Shown here: positions 10,543-22,980 of the stretch, in pieces
Layout of the letters: each line of letters opens with the position of its first letter
Position numbering within the stretch: position 1 is the stretch's first letter
Source of the DNA: Polyodon spathula
Taxonomy: Eukaryota > Chordata > Actinopteri > Acipenseriformes > Polyodontidae
Direction: 5' to 3'
Assembly: GCF_017654505.1 (NCBI RefSeq)
Contig: NC_054558.1
Location: 15,332,765-15,396,764 of the forward strand
DNA: 64,000 nucleotides
The notes under the pieces: model-generated
Seen by the model: only the letters and a program-made list of their open reading frames with translations
Database searches by the model: none
What the model was told of the DNA's origin: nothing
Made by a program: the position numbers and the translations under genes

Positions 10543-13017
10543 GATAAGTTCGATGTTTTAATCATGGTTTTAACATAGACTTTAGCTGGAATTTAACAAG
10601 CTCGGCTGATATTAGAAGCTGTCTTGGGGCGTGTTGCCTACCAGAGCTTTACACATCTTTAACACACAGAGAAAAAATTTGCAAACCAAACTGGGTCAAT
10701 GTAATCCCAGACTGAGAGACTCTCTGGAGACAGGTAGAAAAGGCCAGTGTGTGACCCTCCTGCCCTACACCAGAGGTGTCCTCTTCAGCTCTTAACACAT
10801 TCTTTGCTTGTTCGTTATTCATGCTAAGATCACCTGTGCCATCTAGTGGTTTAACAAGTATAACTAGTATGCTTTTAATATTAAACCAAAGCATCAAACT
10901 GCTCGGAAGGGAAGCAGGTATGTAAAAAAAAATGTAAAGATTTGTGATGGTGGATGTGTGAACCAGTTAGAAACATTACTTTACACAGACAGGACACTGT
11001 AATAAGTACTGTAAAAATGTAACTGTTGAAGCATTCCATGTGTAATACCTTCGTTTCTCAACCAGAATTCTCAATGACAGACTAGATTTTCGATTGGTGG
11101 AGGAGTACAGCAATAATAATCGGAAGGGCCCCCCTGCTAATTAATCAATGTTTTGTTGTTAGGTTTACTCATTAGGCCGAGCATGTGGAGTAAGAGTGGA
11201 AACTGGACAGCAGTTGGTTTGGAATTCTGTCCATCAGTGGCAGTAATAAATTGTGCAGGAGTTGCTGGAGGTAAAGGCACATAGGATCCAGTGGGGTCTG
11301 ACTGGGTGTGAGAGTGGCACCGTGCTGTAGCGAGCTCAAGTAAGGAAAGCTAGGGCCATTCCTGCCTTAGTTGTAATAATAAGGCTCTCCTGTGTGAGCA
11401 GAATAAAGCTTTACTACGCACCCACGTTATTAGGAATGAAGTACATTGTCAAAGTTTATTTGTTTGTTAAGTGGCCTCCCCTTTAAAAGTCTACCACAGT
11501 GAAAATCATGGTAAAGCGTAATAAATCACAAGTGAAAGCATGGTAACGTGCCCAGAGATGTAAGGTAAGGCATACTAAAAACATGGCAAACTGTGGGAAA
11601 TGCTTAGTGTAACCATGGGAAAACTGCACAATTACTGTGATAATCATTTCTAAGGGTCCTAATGAAGCGACAGCCTGCTGGTCGTTGCAGTATATTGTTT
11701 TTGGTGGGAAATTGTTGTATATTACAGGCTGGGTACCGTGGAAATAACATGACCTCAACAGCAATGCACAGGGTAAGCAAATGAGTGCACGTATATTTAC
11801 AGTGAATTTTTATTTACAGAACAGTGAACAGGTTTTTCTCAATCCGGTTTTTGCTGACGAAATGCAACATGTTGTTAAAGATATTTACATAGCCCGTCTT
11901 TCCAGGCTGCTCACAACACTGCGGTCCTTTCATGGTTTTAATGATCACAGCACAGAGGAGTCCCCTCTGTAGTGGTTTGTACCCAAATAACATAGTTCTG
12001 TATGACAGCACAGATTTTAAAAATAAGCCATTCAACCTTGTTCTGGTCTTCTTCCCATCTTCAGAAAATGCTTTTATGCCTGTAACAATTACATTTTCAG
12101 AAATATTTACCAGTGGTTGACTTTGAACTTTTGAAAGGGGTGTACAAACGTTATTTTGTAAAAACCAAACCTATATATATATTTAAAAATAAAATTGTAA
12201 TCTTAATTTAATCCACTTTAAACTCAATCATAAACTCTCAAATAATAGACTGATGCAAGGCTCAAAACATTTTTTTTTAATTGTACCTCAGAACGTGTAT
12301 TGTTCTCATATTCCCACCACCCCCTAAAACCTATGAATATTAATCTTTTACCTTAGTATTAACTTCTGAAAAATCTCAGTTTCTTGCAAACTCACGTGTG
12401 GGAGAAGGCAGCAGGAGGCCTTGCAGATTGATGGCATTTTAATGTTGAGGAATGACAGGGAGTAGAGGGGTTAAGCTGTGTGGCTCCAGTCTCTGCTGGT
12501 GTAGTCAGTGTGTGTGTGTGTCGGCATGGAAACCGCCACTCCTCCGTGGTGTGTAATCCTGAGACTCTTAAACCTAATTACAAAGGCAATTAGAAAGTGG
12601 GATAGATGAGCTGCGTTCTTTATTCCAAACTGTAATTCGCACCACAATAAAGTAAACCGGTTAATTTGGAAAAGCGGACACATTTCTTTCCTGCACTTCA
12701 GCTCATTATACAATGTGTACTCAAATGTGTAGTTTTGAATGAAACACATAATAACCAGTATTAAACATGTATTTTTATTTCCAAACGATGGGGCACATTT
12801 TCAAAGCGTTTAAGTCAGTCTTTAATTAATTCTTATTCTTTGGGAGAGGTAAAACACACGTTTTACAAAACTAGAACCAAATCTATAAAGTTCTAGGTTT
12901 CAGGTTCTCTAGAGCACCGTGAAGGCGGTTATTTGTAAAAAGAGTGGAGTTAATTAAAGAGTAGAGAAAATGCTTTGAAAATACGGTGCTACTGTAGGTT
13001 AAAGAAACCTGTCTAAT

Positions 13018-13205
13018 TGCAATGCTTTCTGATTTTCTTGTGCTTTTAGACTCTTCTGCACTTCCTGGGTTGTCTCACCTGGAGGGTAACATTGTCCCCA
13101 CCCTCTCAGTGGATTCTTTCCTGTCAATAGCCAATCAGCTGCTTCCCCACTTCACTGCAATCAGACTATGTGTGCTGAGGTACCAGGAGACAAGGGTTCT
13201 ATAGC
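13018..13205. mobile_element. Foldback MITE family, copy c (partial)
   Basis: Left arm and centre only: GCACTTCCTGGGTTGTCTCA, CCTGGAGGGTAACATTGTCC, then CCTGTCAATAGCCAATCAGC and TGCTTCCCC. The matching right arm is absent or unrecognisable. The 60-residue open frame over this stretch is part of the repeat. Confidence 0.6.
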
Positions 13206-14011
13206 GTTGTATTTGATGTCGTTATTATAAGGATGAAAATGTCTTCTTTGCTAATTTATTATAAGTGTATTTTCAATATAGTTTGTGAGCTATAATTCGA
13301 ATTGAATCCAAATTCCATAGATTTAATTGAAATGTTTGTTTTTTTTTTGGAAAAAATTGCCAGTGTTACCCTTTTGAATTCCCCTTTGTGATGTCTGTGA
13401 CGTAAATGCCACTTGTCAATAACTCTGATTGACCTAACGTCAGACTGTAGCAGCCAGCCAGATCTATGTTGCTATGAAATGCAAAGGTTAAAAAACAAAT
13501 ACGGCAAGAAATAAATTCCTAATACCTGTTGCACAGGAAGTACATTTGTAGTTTAGTAGCATTTCTTTTTAAATACATTGATTTTTAAGATGAGGATAGG
13601 AGGGTTCCTGTAAAATAAACTTTCCCTTTAAGTTAATTGTCATCGTTCCAGGCAGCTGGATTAACGTGGCATGTAAGGGAAGTTGTTTTTGGCTGCAGTG
13701 ACATTTTAAGTATTTATGGTAGCTGCCAGAGACTTTGAAAACCATTAGGGTGTGTGGATTATAAAGTCTGCCACGTCTCTCTGCTGCTTAATATTGGGTT
13801 CTGATCTAAGTCTACCCCCCCCCCCCCCCAATCGTTAGGATTAATCGAGTCTAAATTGAATCGCCTGTGTAAGTTCTAGTGTGTAGTTCAATTAACCGGA
13901 GGTGGACACAATTTAACATCACTAAGTGCCTTAATGAAATCGTGATTTCAGGATAAATTCAGCAGTTCCTGTAGATTTCCTTTGCTGGGTAGTGCATTTC
14001 AAAGCAAAGAC

Positions 14012-14222
14012 TCAACCATGAGCACCAAGGAACTTTCAAAAGAACTCTGGTACAAAGTTGTTGAAAGGCACAGATCAGGGGATGGGTATAAAAAAAATAT
14101 CAAAGGCCTAGAATATCCTTTGTAGCACAGTCAAGATGATTATTAAGAAGTGGAAGGTGTATGGCACCACCAAGTCCCTGCCTAGATCAGGCTGTCCCTC
14201 CAAACTGGATCTGGTGCCCAGT
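14012..14222 (+). pseudogene. Tc1-like transposase N-terminal fragment
   Basis: The + strand reads MSTKELSKELWYKVVERHRS then GDGYKK, with frameshifts leading into traces of SIIKKWKVYGT and a PRSG-like box. This is the N-terminal helix-turn-helix region of a fish Tc1 transposase. It lacks the DDE domain and has internal frame breaks, so it is dead. It belongs to a different subfamily from the element at 8641-9660. Confidence 0.7.
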
Positions 14223-14516
14223 GCTTGCTTTCCATTACATTGATAGGATTCAATACTGAAATGGTGTTTCTTTTCCTTATAAGGGTTTATAATAGATTCC
14301 AAAACAACAAACACTGTGAAGATAGTTGCAATTCTGTTCACCAGAATTTCCAGAAACCTCAGTTATCTTTACCACTGTTGTTGTTAGTTTGTATACTATT
14401 CTTCAATGACCAATGTGTATTTGTTTTTTCAAACTTAGGTTCTGAAACAAAACATGGAACGTAACGAAAGTCAAAGACACTTAGTCGTGTGGTCCCCAAG
14501 GTTTTGTGTTCGACAT

Positions 14517-15076
14517 TGTGGCACGGTGCCCCGCCCCTGTGTGTAATTTTGTGTTTTATATTTTATGTGGTGAGTTATTATTGGTACACGGGGTATAATG
14601 TGGGCTATGTAGCATGAGTGATTTAAATTGTATAGTTGTATCTAGGCATTGGGATTGCACAATCACCTCACGTGCAGATAAAATGTATATTAGTGTGTGA
14701 GCATGGGGATAGCATAAATTAGTTCACGTCTTGGGATTCAAGTGAATGATTAACTAGCATAGCTAGATGCACAAATCACTCACATGGGGTTGGTGTGTTC
14801 GCAGTGGAGAATGGGAGAGAGAGGAGAAATAAAAACAAAGAGTATCATAACAATTGGTACTCGTGCGGGAGGACCCGCATGATTCTTATTTGGGGCTTGT
14901 CCACTGTCTGTTTTGACTGTCTATTTATTTTGACCAACGTGCCGTTTTGTTTGTTTTGTTCTGTATGAACCTTTTATTTATAATTAAAACGCAGCACAGT
15001 GCATTTATTCCTCTCAGTACTGCCTGTTTTGTTCTTTCTTTCGGGTCTGAAGTCACCACCCAAGCTATCCGTGACA
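14517..15076 (+). mobile_element. LTR-like block, possible solo LTR
   Basis: Begins TGTGGCACGG and ends CCGTGACA, a TG...CA structure with short inverted ends (TGTGGCAC against TGTCAC on the complement). It holds an AATAAA at 14828-14833 and a GT/T-rich stretch before its end. No coding region and no clear target duplication (GACAT before, AGAGG after), so the call is tentative. Confidence 0.4.
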
Positions 15077-16204
15077 AGAGGCATCATTGTCAGGGACCAC
15101 CTTTGAGCTACTACTTGTAAGGAACAGATTGTTACACTTTAAGGGTTTATATTCCCATTTGGAGGGTGTGTAAAGATGAACGGTTTAAAAGTGATTCACA
15201 TATATCTGATTACATATATTACAACATTGTGTGGAAAACATCAGCTGTATAGCTTTCTTTTGGTATAGTGTTTTTAGTATGAGGAAAACGTGATTGATTT
15301 CTGATTCTATTGTGGTGTTAGAAGAGTCTTGAGAATATGAATCATAACCTCCTACAGCTGAATGTGTGTTTGACGCACAGAAGGGCAAACTGGAAAGCGG
15401 GTTTCAAAGAGAAGCTCATATTTTCTTTGGAGAAAACAAAAAAGCCGGCAACAAGAGCTGATAGAAACCATAACGGCATGCTATCGTTTGTAATGATACA
15501 TGAAAGGGGCAGCATTGCTTCAGCTGTTCATTCAGCTTGAGCAAATTTATAGTAAGAAAAACACCAGAAGATGAGTAATTTATACAAGACATGTGGAGTG
15601 TTGGAGATCAGAAAGTGTGTTGTGGTAGTCTGTCTAACATTGTGTGAGAGGGAGAGGCTCCTTGTCTGTGATCGTGGTGCTTTTTAGTGTAGGCACCCTA
15701 TAGACTTCAAAGAGATGGCAATAGAATCCATTTTCTTTAGTTGGCTGTCTTCAGCACCAGTGCAATTTAATAAAACAGACAACACTGGCCTATTGGATGG
15801 TAGTTTCATAAAACCCTGCCTTTCACTTGAGTCTAATTTTTTTTTCGGCATTGCAAAACCTCCATACAGTCGTAACAACTGCGTGCCTTGGCTTAAAAAA
15901 CACTAATGTGTATAAGTTTGGTTGCTGTTGTTCTATCGTATTATGTACCACTCGCCCATGTTGTTTTGTTTACAAAGTTGATCTTATTTCCATCTAAAGA
16001 ATAGATACAGATTTGCACATTATATAAGATTTGTAAAAGTAGTAATTACACATTAAAATTGCTGAAAATATTTCAAGAAACTGCAACTATTGTGGGGCAA
16101 TTGCTATGTAATTAGCCTCGAAAAAAGAAGGATTTGGGGGGGGGGGGGGTTTGATCAAAGTCTTCACATTTTAAAAGAGGTGACAAAGCTAACCCTAATC
16201 AATA

Positions 16205-16445
16205 TTTTAAGCACAGTACAGAAACCAGGACTAGAGAACACAGTTAGAAATGAAGTGAAGACTTAAGACAGAGGGTATGAGACCCAACTTCACAGAGAGT
16301 GGTGAGAGGATGGAATGGGCTAGCTAGTCACATGGTTGATGCTGGGATCTTTTTAAGACCCAACTCAACAAAGTTCTGAGATCAGTCACCTTCTAGGAAC
16401 CGGATCAGCATTGTTCGTAAATTTGTGTTTAAGGAGATTTTTTTC
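16205..16445 (+). mobile_element. CR1/L2-type LINE 3' end, copy 1
   Basis: Contains AGAGAGTGGTGAGAGGATGG, AATGGGCTAGCTAGTCACAT, GACCCAACTCAACAAAGTTC, TGAGATCAGTCA and GGAACCGGATCAGCATTG. In copy 3 the same region reads FFTQRVVRGWNGLPIHVVDA, the C-terminal motif of CR1/L2-clade ORF2. The element is truncated at its 5' end, as is usual for LINE insertions. Confidence 0.65.
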
Positions 16446-16736
16446 TTGTGTCGTATTAAGACACCAAATCCTCCCCCTTTTCCTTAGTTTTAGTTTTTTC
16501 CTTCATTCAAATAACACCATATTGTATATTGCAAAATGCATTGTTATGGCCTTGTGAATGCATCATTTGTTATATTAGTCAATGTCATCCGGCAATTAAT
16601 GCAGTATAGTGCACACACAGCATGCCAGCTACCCCTGCTTTGTTGTATGGTACAGCCCCTAATAATTATCACCTGTCTACTTCAATGGCTTCTAATTATT
16701 TGTCAACGGCTCAAAGAGTCAGGCGTTTAAAGTAAT

Positions 16737-16795
16737 TGTAGCTCACAAAACAATCCCATAAATCTTACCTTCACTGTGTACGTCTCAAATGTGCA

Positions 16796-16829
<34 letters not shown>

Positions 16830-17600
16830 TAACAATTATTTTTATTTTCCAATTTTCTCCCAATTTGGAATGTCCAATTATTATTCAAGCTGGCTAACCA
16901 CTGCAACCCCGAACTAACTTGGGCCTGCCATGCAGCCATATTCACAACTTACAGCGTCGGAGGACCACGCAGTTCTGAATTGCATACAAGCTGGCCTGCA
17001 GGCACCCGCCAGCCACAGGGGGTGCTGGTGTGACTCCCCAGCCAGCTTAACCCCTATCCCGCTCGGGCAGCACTCGGCCAATTGTGCGCCGCTGCCTGGG
17101 AACTCCTGTCCACGGTTGGCAGTGGCATAGCATGGATTGGAACTGGCGATCTCCAAGCTATAGGCGCATTCCGCCGTCCAGCAAAGTGCCTTTACTGGAT
17201 GTGCCACTCGGGAGCCCCCAAATGTGAAGTTTTGAAATAAATATGTGTTATAGCAAACGTTATAGTATTTTCATTTTAAAACATGATATATGGTACTACT
17301 TCAGGATAAAGGATGTTTCAATTCTCTGTATTTTTTACAGGAAATAGGTTGCACTTCCTGGGTCATTTCACTGGCTGAAAGCATGTCAGTCAACAGGGGA
17401 AGCATCTGATTGGTTATTGACAGGAACAAAGCTGTTGGATTGGTGGGGAAAATGTCACCCTCCAGAATGACCAAGGAAGTGCGAATCGATTTGAAGGCAT
17501 TGATATCAAACAGAGGTTTCTTTAACCAGGTGTAGTACCAGATAGCATGTTTAACAAAAGAAGGTATTTTATCAAATATGGACCAAATGGAAGTGCACAA
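16737..17600. mobile_element. Foldback MITE family, copy d, interrupted by a SINE
   Basis: Left end at 16740-16796 (CACAAAACAATCCCATAAAT to CGTCTCAAATGTGCAG). After the SINE insertion it resumes at 17220 with AAATGTGAAGTTTTGAAATA, AGCAAACGTTATAG, GCACTTCCTGGGTCATTTCA (17351-17370), a centre with AAGCATGTCAGTCAACAGGG, and the inverted arm GAATGACCAAGGAAGTGC (17464-17481). Both arms are visible in one copy, which makes the foldback structure explicit. Confidence 0.7.
16797..17219 (-). mobile_element. tRNA-derived SINE, family 1, full length
   Basis: Read on the minus strand from 17219: GGGGCTCCCGAGTGGCACAT gives an A-box-like start, GGAGATCGCCAGTTCCAATC a B-box-like block, then a GC-rich body (GGACAGGAGTTCCCAGGCAG, GGCGCACAATTGGCCGAG) and a 3' poly(A) that appears as poly(T) from 16797. 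It is flanked by near-identical 10-bp target duplications, AAATGTGCAG (16787-16796) and AAATGTGAAG (17220-17229), inside a foldback MITE. The open frames over it are artefacts. Confidence 0.8.
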
Positions 17601-17690
17601 TTGGTAACATTTATGACATAATTTTGTAGCTACAATCACTACAACTAAAACTGCTGATAAAACATCATTCTGGTTTAACTAATTAGGTTC

Positions 17691-17693
<3 letters not shown>

Positions 17694-17783
<90 letters not shown>

Positions 17784-17798
17784 TAGATAGATAGAGAT

Positions 17799-17831
<33 letters not shown>

Positions 17832-17842
17832 CAGATAGATAT
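17694..17842. repeat. Compound microsatellite (TG)n(TA)n(GATA)n
   Basis: About 15 TG units pass into about 28 TA units and then into GATA units with some variants. The adjoining open frame rich in Tyr/Ile is an artefact of the repeat. Likely length-polymorphic. Confidence 0.95.
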
Positions 17843-18268
17843 ATAAATCTTTTTTCCATTTAAAACATATAGGCAGAGTGGGGGGCCCAGTCAAACATGA
17901 GCCAGGGTGGCGTGCAAGAGTAAACAAAAGGCTGACTGCTGCCATTTGAATTGTTTTCTATTTTCCGTTATTTGTAATATTTATTCTGTGAATGACAATG
18001 TTATTGACACAGTGCAGGAGTGTGAATGTGTGCTCCTGCTATCTCCCCTACTTGGGAAATAAAAGTCTCAATGGCTTTCCATCCGTGCAAAACAATAAAG
18101 AATTGAGTTAAGCTGAGCTACATCTGTCCTGACAGTGGGTTTTATTACTGTGTCTGGTAGCATGGCGACAGATTCAAAGCGGGCCTGCCAAATGCTGCTT
18201 TAGCAGCATGACACAGTGTCTTGCAGTCTGACGATCTGTCATTCAACAAACTGACACAGTATGAAGTG

Positions 18269-18294
18269 TCTGTGTGTGTGTGTGTGTGTGTGTG
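18269..18294. repeat. (TG)n microsatellite
   Basis: About 12 TG units in TTC28 intron sequence. Confidence 0.9.
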
Positions 18295-18861
18295 AAGCTG
18301 TGATGGGACACACGGAAAATAATTCACTATGAAAGGTTCTTACAAAGGGTTACTGTATGTAATTGAGTTGGAGTAAATGACGTACTATACTGCTTCATTT
18401 GTAGTCCTATTTAAAATATAAACACAGATTCTCATACTCTAGCTAATGTTCGTCACTGTTGGATAAGCAATTCTCTTAATGTTACATACAAGAGGACAGT
18501 TGCTTTCAGGGATAATACACTTTAATAAAATTTAAATCGATGTCAAACGTTTCGACTAGAAGTCTTTTTTAATGTCTGCAGTTTTATGTGATATTCATTT
18601 GACCTAAATAAACAAGTGTGAAATTGTTGAGCAGCAATTCTGGTAAAGCTCAGTCACTTCACTAGGCGCATAGTCGTGGGTGTCTCTGTATCCCTCTCTC
18701 AAAGCAATGGCCTGGTTGACCAGCATGGTGTTCCTGGGATGGTAACCACCACAGGAAAGAAAACTGTGACAGTGGCCCAAATCACAGGAGCTTTAAACAC
18801 TGGATAAGACACACCTGAACATTCAGCTGAGAGCGGGCTAATAAAGTCTTTCTAACTAACA

Positions 18862-19280
18862 AAATAATGTCATAAGTTTCCCATGAGACCCACACTATAT
18901 ACTATGGGTCCCTATATTGGTTCTAAATGTGTGGCTTTGAAGGAAATCTCTGTTTTACAGGCCTTGCTTTCAGAATGTCTTACACTTTCTTGGTCATTTC
19001 CCCTGGAGATTGAAACTGTCACCACCTCTTCAGGGCCTTCGTTCCTGTCAGTAACCAACTAACTGCTTCCCCTAATGACTGACACTTAGCCCGTAAGATG
19101 CCTGGCCCTGACTATGCTTCTGGGGTGAAATTGTGACACATTTCCTGGAAGGGAAGAACTTACTTAATGTGGTATCAGAGGCTATGTTTTAAAATGAAGA
19201 CATGTCTGCATTATGGTCTGTTTCTTACATAAAAGTTCCTGTGAGACCTATATAGTGAACGGACAGTATGCCGATTCATG
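18862..19280. mobile_element. Foldback MITE family, copy e
   Basis: Runs from CTAACAAAATAATGTCATAA through CTTTCTTGGTCATTTCCCCT, CCTGTCAGTAACCAACTAAC, TGCTTCCCCTAATGACTGAC to TGTGAGACCTATATAGTGAA (19237-19256), the inverted form of the left-arm TATAGGTCTC block. Fairly complete. Confidence 0.65.
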
Positions 19281-20506
19281 AAAATATTTATGGCCAATAA
19301 TTAATTCAGTGAAACATATGGGATTTTGCCTGATTTGAGATTGAGCGATTGGAATCCCTTCTATATTCTTCAAACCTGTCCTTGTTCCAAGACACTACTT
19401 CTCCTAGTTGTGCAGCACATTGTCTTCCAGATTGCAGCTCAGTGCTAAGTGCTGAGCACTCGGCTGTTTAGCTGGGTAAGCAGCTTTGCAGGTCCCATGA
19501 GCCTGACAGAGGCTCCCAGTCTTGAAACAAAGTGGCACTGTGTGTGGCTGGATAAAGCCTGTAACACACTGGCATAACTAATTCAGAGATTAGATGTAAT
19601 TTTATAAGGTTCTGAAAGTAATTTCCCAGTTGTTTTTTTCTGTGGGTAATGGGAAGGAATGACTAATGTACGACTGACTAATCTCGTTGTAGACTCTGAG
19701 CTAGCTAGCTTCAGACCTTCTTTCTTTACAATGCTCAAACAGTGTATTTAAAGTTGCTCAGTGAATAGGGACCAAGCCTCACTTGAAACGCAGTGTTACA
19801 AAATAATATATAGTACCTCATTGCCATGATGCAGTAACACAGTGAAGTATTTTGTAAACTGAAATTTAATACTGCTGCAAATGAGATTCTGGCCATTATT
19901 CTTAATCATTTCTGACATCCATAACTTCAAAATGCTCAACAAGGTACAACTATAAGAGAGTTGATTATTCCATTCATTCATTGGCAGTCATCTCCTCCTT
20001 CTCTCTTGAAATCAGCTTGTCATTGCCACTCAGTAGTACTGCACTTGTCTGCTTGCACCAGTGGGTGGTTATAACACTGTCTTCAATCCCTGTTACAGCG
20101 CAAGAGCTAAAGAGTAAATTAAAAAGTGGAGGGCATTGTCCAAATGATGTTTGTTGTTTTGCATTAATATAATTTAACAGGAAAAGACCCTGTATTACAA
20201 TCATTATCCCCCAGAGGGGGCTATAGTGGAGGCAGTCATTCTTCACTGCATATTAATTTGATGATGAAAGTGAGCATTATTTTGCATGATTGGGAGTATC
20301 GTATTGTGCTGTTCCATACATATTGTTGATGTCCATCCTGGAGATCCACTTTTCTGTGATAATGACAGTTCTCATGTTGAATGTACAGCAGTGGCAGGGG
20401 GATGTATGTCACACACATACCTGTTATTTGTTCTATAGTTTACTCCAGTGAATATGTATTCTTTGTTTCATTCCTCCTGTTCTCTCTCTCCCTTGCTGTA
20501 TTCCAG

Positions 20507-20648
20507 GAGCTGCCAGAGCATGACCAGCCTTTTCAGTAACACCATGTCCCCAGTGAAAGACACCTCCTCTCTCCCTCGAAGGCAGAGCTCCCTGAACAAG
20601 CCCCCTCTGAGAGCCCTCTACGATCTCCTTGTCGCACCCATGGAAGGG
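20507..20648 (+). CDS. ttc28: TTC28 coding exon B (start of CHAT domain)
   Basis: Acceptor GTATTCCAG ends at 20506; donor GTAAGT starts at 20649. The first base completes the split Arg codon, then SCQSMTSLFSNTMSPVKDTS, LPRRQSSLNKPPLRALYDLL and VAPMEG follow. The Ser/Arg-rich stretch is the linker; ALYDLLVAPMEG is the first strand and helix of the CHAT domain, corresponding to the LYELLIAPL-type motif that opens most CHAT domains. Length 142 bp, entry phase 2, exit phase 0. Window residues 48-94. Confidence 0.95.
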
Positions 20649-22868
20649 GTAAGTCCAAGCTGTGCTCTTCTGTACCTCCACAATGGCTGTGGTCCACCCT
20701 GGGGTTTGTAGTTCAGCTGTTCACCACCAGGTGTCACTGTAGTCAGCATTGCAGAACTGTAATCATGTTTAACTCTTTAGTGCCCCAATCACACTTATAC
20801 TAATTGTACATATTGACAAAGATGTCAAGCAGTCCAGCTCTCACTAGGTGTCAGATCCAGCACTACAGCTCCCTCTTGTGGAGTAATTGCAGTATTGGAG
20901 GCTATAAAAAGCTGGATGTTGTTCCTAAACCCCTAATTTAATAAGAATATAGGTCGATATTATGTGATAAAAAAATAACAAACACATTTTTAGCAAGTTG
21001 CATTTTAAAATGTGCAGTTTAGGATTTCTACGTTACTGTTTATATGTGTACTATGAAATAATAAATAATAAGTAGAATCAGTAGATTCAGTTCTAGGTTC
21101 ATGGCTTCCTTTATCAATGTTAGCTACATTATTTGTAACATTAATATAAATCATGTATGAGAAATCAGCAAATCCTGTACATGTTATCCTGTGGCGATGC
21201 AAATACAGTGCATAGAACACAGGCTCCACATTTCTACAGTTAAAAAACACTTTACAGAGTTTAATAGTAGTTTTTATGATTAATAATAAATTTACAAGTT
21301 CTGTGTAGGGTATCTTTTATTACAACAGAAATTATTTTACACTGTTTGAGCAGCTGAACTTTGCTTTATGAGCATTCCTGCCCAAACTGTACAAAATTTG
21401 TTAGACCAATGGTTTTCAACCTTTTCATCTCCAATACCAGTGTTTCCAGCAGGGACCAGGTGTACCAGTAACTATGTGTTAAACGTTCACCACAATCAGC
21501 AACACAGAGTGGCTGCTTTGGTTCCCCATCAGTAACTTTGAAAGTTCACAACAAATACCTCTCATCATAATTTCCAATTTCTCAATGATCCAGTGGTACA
21601 AACAGATTGATACATTACGATGGTGTAATTGAGGGAGTATTGTGGTTGAGGGATCGTCATAAAGAAAAACCTCTGGTGTGTACAGTAGCAAGCCTGTCTG
21701 CAAACACTGTATTAGACACCTTACATGCGACGTGTTTACTTGTATTAGAAGATCTAACCTTTTGTGTTCACCAAATCTGCGAATACTTTTCCCACCTCCT
21801 CAAAAGCAGCTTCTAACTGCCTGAGTAATCACCAATACAATACTGTCATTTAAAATGTATGCTGTGATTATAGAGTGGAGTTGACGAGGGTTATACAGAC
21901 AGGTAACGTCTCCTTACATTTGCCGACTTTATGACTGGCATTTAAAAATAAGGACTGCACGATACTGTATTCTGTGTTTGTAATAGTTCAAAACACACTT
22001 CATAAGAAATGCAATTAATTGCGTAGTTAAGTCATTTCAGAGTAATTGCTTTACCGTTTAATAATTACCCTTTCTGAATACATTGTACTGTACTGTATAT
22101 TAATAATTCATTGCTTTTGAATCACATAATAAGTAACAAACCATTTCTGGGTCATGCCTTTTGCACTTTATTAAAATATGATTTGAACAAGATTAGTTTC
22201 CAGCTTTTGAGCACATTTCATTTAAACAGCCACTGAACGAAGCTGAGGAACAAAGTCACTGTTGCGTTTATCTGAGCAGTTACAATTTGATTTGCCGTTT
22301 GTAATACAAGATAACGAGCTGATTCAATAGACACCGCATGTGAAAGTGCCAAAAAGGGTGCTCAAAAATACAAACCACTTATGATGCCAATAGATTAGTA
22401 GTTTTTCTTGAGGGAATATAATCAAATGTGTTCCATTGAAATTGTGAAATTGTGAAATTTTGAGCTCTGTCGTTGACGGAATTGAGTTTTAATGTTCACA
22501 CGCATCCATTTTCACCTGAGTGCCATTTCTTGTTCACGTGTCTACATGTTTAAGAAGAAAAGGCACACAAAATCTGTATTCTAATTTTCTTGAAATTCTT
22601 CTAAACATTTCCTCAAGGTGATGCAATATAGATGTTGTGTCATTGGTGGAAACTGTCTTAAGAAGAAACTAAAACCTAGTTTGAGCAAGCAGTAAAAAGC
22701 AACTTGATATGGTTAGGGGGAAATCCCAGAGCTACTTCATGTTTGGATTCATTTTACATGTCAGCTCTCTGTTTCATTCATTTTGTAAAACTGTGAATAA
22801 CCCCTGTGGTCTCTATAGAGCGCTCAAACGTGTCGTATCTCTAAGTAAAGCTGTCTGAGTGTAACCAT

Positions 22869-22980
22869 TAACCTGTCCCCCTGCAACCCTCTGCTTCTAT
22901 TGGATGGAAGAAATACCGGACAGAACACATGTGGTGCTCAATTCGTCCACTGGGGGCGACTGTTGCAGGGGGACAGGTTA
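22869..22980. repeat. 112-bp foldback with perfect 18-bp stem
   Basis: TAACCTGTCCCCCTGCAA (22869-22886) is the exact inverted complement of TTGCAGGGGGACAGGTTA (22963-22980). The 76-bp loop includes GTGCTCAATTCGTCCACTGG. It could be a very short MITE or a structured intronic element. The sequence just upstream (CCCCTGTGGTCTCTATAGAG, from 22802) is a repeat also found near 33134. Confidence 0.8.

Larger units (their letters stand above)
2460..20506 (+). other. ttc28: TTC28 intron, 18 kb, rich in old transposons
   Basis: Intron between exons A and B. It holds foldback MITE copies, tRNA-derived SINEs, two Tc1 remnants, a LINE 3' end, an LTR-like block and microsatellites, listed separately. I saw no convincing coding exon, RNA gene or conserved block in the rest. 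The stretches 4150-6200, 6600-8640, 10550-13000, 15080-16200 and 19280-20500 look like ordinary AT-rich intron apart from dispersed CATGGTAAA-type repeats near 10290-10415 and 11505-11640. Confidence 0.85.

Noticed and set aside
17679..17945. Tyr/Ile-rich minus-strand protein
   Set aside because: It is the translation of the TG/TA/GATA microsatellite.
21405..21480. hAT-type transposon end (GGTTTTCAACCTTTTC)
   Set aside because: Only one end-like motif is seen, with no inverted partner or 8-bp duplication, so it is not listed as an element.
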